Shown here: positions 6,326 to 7,540 of the stretch, piece by piece
Layout: each line of letters opens with the position of its first letter
Position numbering within the stretch: position 1 is the first letter of the stretch
DNA from: a bacterium
GTDB lineage: Bacteria > JAMCPX01
DNA: 7,540 nt
NCBI GenBank assembly: GCA_021787655.1
Contig: JAJYLM010000103.1
Location: 1-7,540, forward strand
Reading direction: 5' to 3'
The notes under the pieces: model-generated
Told to the model about the DNA's origin: nothing
Databases searched by the model: none
What the model saw: only the letters and a program-made list of their open reading frames with translations
Translations under genes and position numbers: made by a program

Positions 6326-7318
6326 GGCTGTGTTCTTCTGATTCTTAACCGATGCGTCAAGTTCTTGTACCGACGCAGTTGCCGTTCCCAGTTTTCCAAC
6401 GACGATTCCCGCCGCATGATTCGACAGGATACATGCATCGATCCACGGCGCCCTGACAGCGAGGGCGAGAGACAGTGTGGCGATAACCGTATCTCCGGCG
6501 CCGGTCACATCATAGACCTCCTGGGCTATCGTCGGTATGTGGCGCACTGTTCCATTCTTCTGAAACAGGCTCATGCCGTATTCGCCCCTGGTGATCAAGA
6601 GGGCATCTGTTGCATATTTTTTCAGCAGGTATGTTCCTGCTTTGATGAGTGTTTTCGAAGAATTGATGTCAAATCCGCAAGCCTCTTCAGCTTCTTTCTG
6701 GTTCGGGGTAATGACGCTTACACCCTTATAGAACCTGAAATTCCGTATCTTCGGATCGACGGACACTATCATGCCGTTTTTTTTCTTGTATTGTATGATT
6801 GATGAGATGATGCCTCTGCTGATCAATCCTTTGCCGTAATCTGATACGATGACGGCATTGCATAAAGGTAACAGTGAGGCGAGCAGCTCCTTTACTTTAG
6901 CGTACGATTTTCTGGAAAGATCATCTTTTGACTCTCGGTCGAACCTGACAACCTGCTGATGCTGGGCAACAACCCTTGTTTTGATGGATGTATGACGTGA
7001 GTCGTCGACGACGATAGTGTCGGGACTGTAGCCTCCGTCCTTCAGCAATTCCATGAAACGTTCTCCATTGTAATCGTTTCCAATGACACCGAGAAGATAT
7101 GCCTGTCCGCCGAGTGCGTGTATATTTTTGAGAACGTTCGCAGCCCCCCCGAGCATGATGTTCTCCCGGGTGACCTCGACGACGGGAACCGCTCCCTCAA
7201 GGGATATACGCGACACCTTGCCCCATACAAATTCGTCAAGCATGATGTCCCCGATCACGAGGATTTTTCCACGGTTAAACTTTTTGATGAGATTCAACAA
7301 TCGTTCAGTATCATTCAT
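6320..7318 (-). CDS. rfaE1: D-glycero-beta-D-manno-heptose-7-phosphate kinase, single-domain
   Basis: This PfkB/ribokinase-fold enzyme phosphorylates heptose 7-phosphate at C1 on the route to ADP-L-glycero-D-manno-heptose, the precursor of LPS inner core. Its 332 residues match the kinase half of HldE. There is no C-terminal nucleotidyltransferase domain, so a separate adenylyltransferase (HldC/RfaE2) should be encoded elsewhere. Visible motifs are GDIMLDEFVWG (23-33), SRISLEGAVPVVEV (36-49; the family usually reads SRISPEAPVPVV), the LGGAANV loop (57-62), SDYGKG (159-164), DPK (188-190), TPNQKEA (204-210) and DVTGAGDT (270-277) with catalytic base Asp276. The start has a good Shine-Dalgarno five bases upstream and overlaps the stop of the glycosyltransferase gene as ATGA. 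Its TAG stop lies inside the last six bases of the converging regulator gene. The beta-heptose (HldE/HldA) type is favoured over other sugar kinases by the N-terminal motifs and the neighbour. Confidence 0.92.
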   Translation of the reverse strand: MNDTERLLNLIKKFNRGKILVIGDIMLDEFVWGKVSRISLEGAVPVVEVTRENIMLGGAANVLKNIHALGGQAYLLGVIGNDYNGERFMELLKDGGYSPDTIVVDDSRHTSIKTRVVAQHQQVVRFDRESKDDLSRKSYAKVKELLASLLPLCNAVIVSDYGKGLISRGIISSIIQYKKKNGMIVSVDPKIRNFRFYKGVSVITPNQKEAEEACGFDINSSKTLIKAGTYLLKKYATDALLITRGEYGMSLFQKNGTVRHIPTIAQEVYDVTGAGDTVIATLSLALAVRAPWIDACILSNHAAGIVVGKLGTATASVQELDASVKNQKNTAL

Positions 7319-7540
7319 ATATGCCTCTTTGTCAGAATGTGTTCTGTATAACGGAAAATAGGTTCGATATCAATAGCTTCGGTACAGTGGAGCAGCGAGC
7401 CCTCATCGCAGGGATAATCATTGCAGGTATCGCATGCCTTCGGCGGGATGATGGCAAGGTAGTCATTGCCTGCGGGTTTCCATTTTCTGATATGTTCAGC
7501 GAGATTGCGCATCGGCGGGTAAATGATGACACCGGGAGTA
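7315..7540 (-). CDS. C-terminal end of a probable family 9 glycosyltransferase (heptosyltransferase-like)
   Basis: Only the last 74 codons are in the window; the frame runs open through the right edge, and the ATG at 7510-7512 is an internal methionine. The fragment reads as a Rossmann strand followed by a helix (GVIIYPPMRNLAEHI), then a cysteine cluster (CDTCNDYPCDEGSLLHC, at about fragment residues 38-54), then an acidic helix with IDIEPIFRYTEHIL. In family 9 glycosyltransferases the C-terminal end has a similar Cys-x2-Cys region followed by a short I.V..V helix, and such genes often sit next to heptose kinases. The fragment is short, so the call rests partly on the neighbour. It could instead be another LPS or surface-polysaccharide transferase. 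The four cysteines could bind a metal. The TGA stop overlaps the rfaE1 ATG. Confidence 0.55.
   Translation of the reverse strand, partial: TPGVIIYPPMRNLAEHIRKWKPAGNDYLAIIPPKACDTCNDYPCDEGSLLHCTEAIDIEPIFRYTEHILTKRHI
7324..7328 (-). promoter_or_regulatory. Shine-Dalgarno of rfaE1
   Basis: The minus strand carries AGAGG five bases before the ATG at 7316-7318, within the last codons of the upstream gene. It confirms the start and shows that translation can begin independently of coupling. Confidence 0.65.

Noticed and set aside
6316..6327. CCTT-CTAT-AAGG hairpin at the convergent stops as a two-way terminator
   Set aside because: It is a four-pair AT-containing stem with no U-tract on either side.

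Overview
The window reads as a chromosomal segment of a Gram-negative bacterium. It carries a heptose kinase and the end of a probable LPS-type glycosyltransferase, which implies a lipopolysaccharide outer membrane. It also has a Sec-exported TPR protein and a Fis-type DNA-binding protein. The gene style (split trpE-trpG-trpD-trpC, one-domain heptose kinase, PAS-like/Fis regulator) would suit a deltaproteobacterial (Desulfobacterota) or Nitrospirota-like genome. That placement is a guess from style; nothing in the window fixes the taxon. No rRNA, tRNA, CRISPR array, insertion sequence or phage gene is visible.

Layout, left to right: positions 1-3779 hold four tryptophan-pathway genes on the minus strand, transcribed in the order trpE (2295-3779), trpG (1712-2290), trpD (685-1707), trpC (688 to beyond position 1). 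They are packed with 4-bp gaps or an ATGA overlap. Seventeen bases upstream of trpE, on the same strand, lies a gene for an exported TPR protein (3797-4642). It has its own good Shine-Dalgarno and an extended -10 promoter at 4672-4700. No separate trp promoter, tryptophan-rich leader peptide or attenuator is obvious, so the TPR gene may be the first gene of the trp transcript. Next comes a divergent crotonase-fold (enoyl-CoA hydratase family) gene (4743-5525, minus). Its predicted promoter lies so close to the ATG that the mRNA would be almost leaderless.

A 227-bp AT-rich intergenic region (5526-5752) separates it from the only clear plus-strand gene, a 190-residue protein with a PAS-like front half and a Fis-type helix-turn-helix at the end (5753-6325). 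The intergenic region contains a perfect 11-bp inverted repeat wrapped around a candidate promoter for that regulator. It is a plausible operator. The regulator gene meets a heptose-7-phosphate kinase gene (rfaE1/hldA, 6320-7318, minus) tail to tail with a 6-bp overlap. That kinase gene is coupled by an ATGA overlap to an upstream gene whose C-terminal 74 codons (7315-7540) look like a family 9 (heptosyltransferase-like) glycosyltransferase.

Functionally there are three units: chorismate to anthranilate to indole-glycerol phosphate (TrpE/G/D/C); ADP-heptose supply and LPS core assembly (kinase and glycosyltransferase); and between them a less understood pair, the unusual crotonase-fold protein and the short PAS-like/Fis regulator. 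This pair holds most of the unexplained biology.
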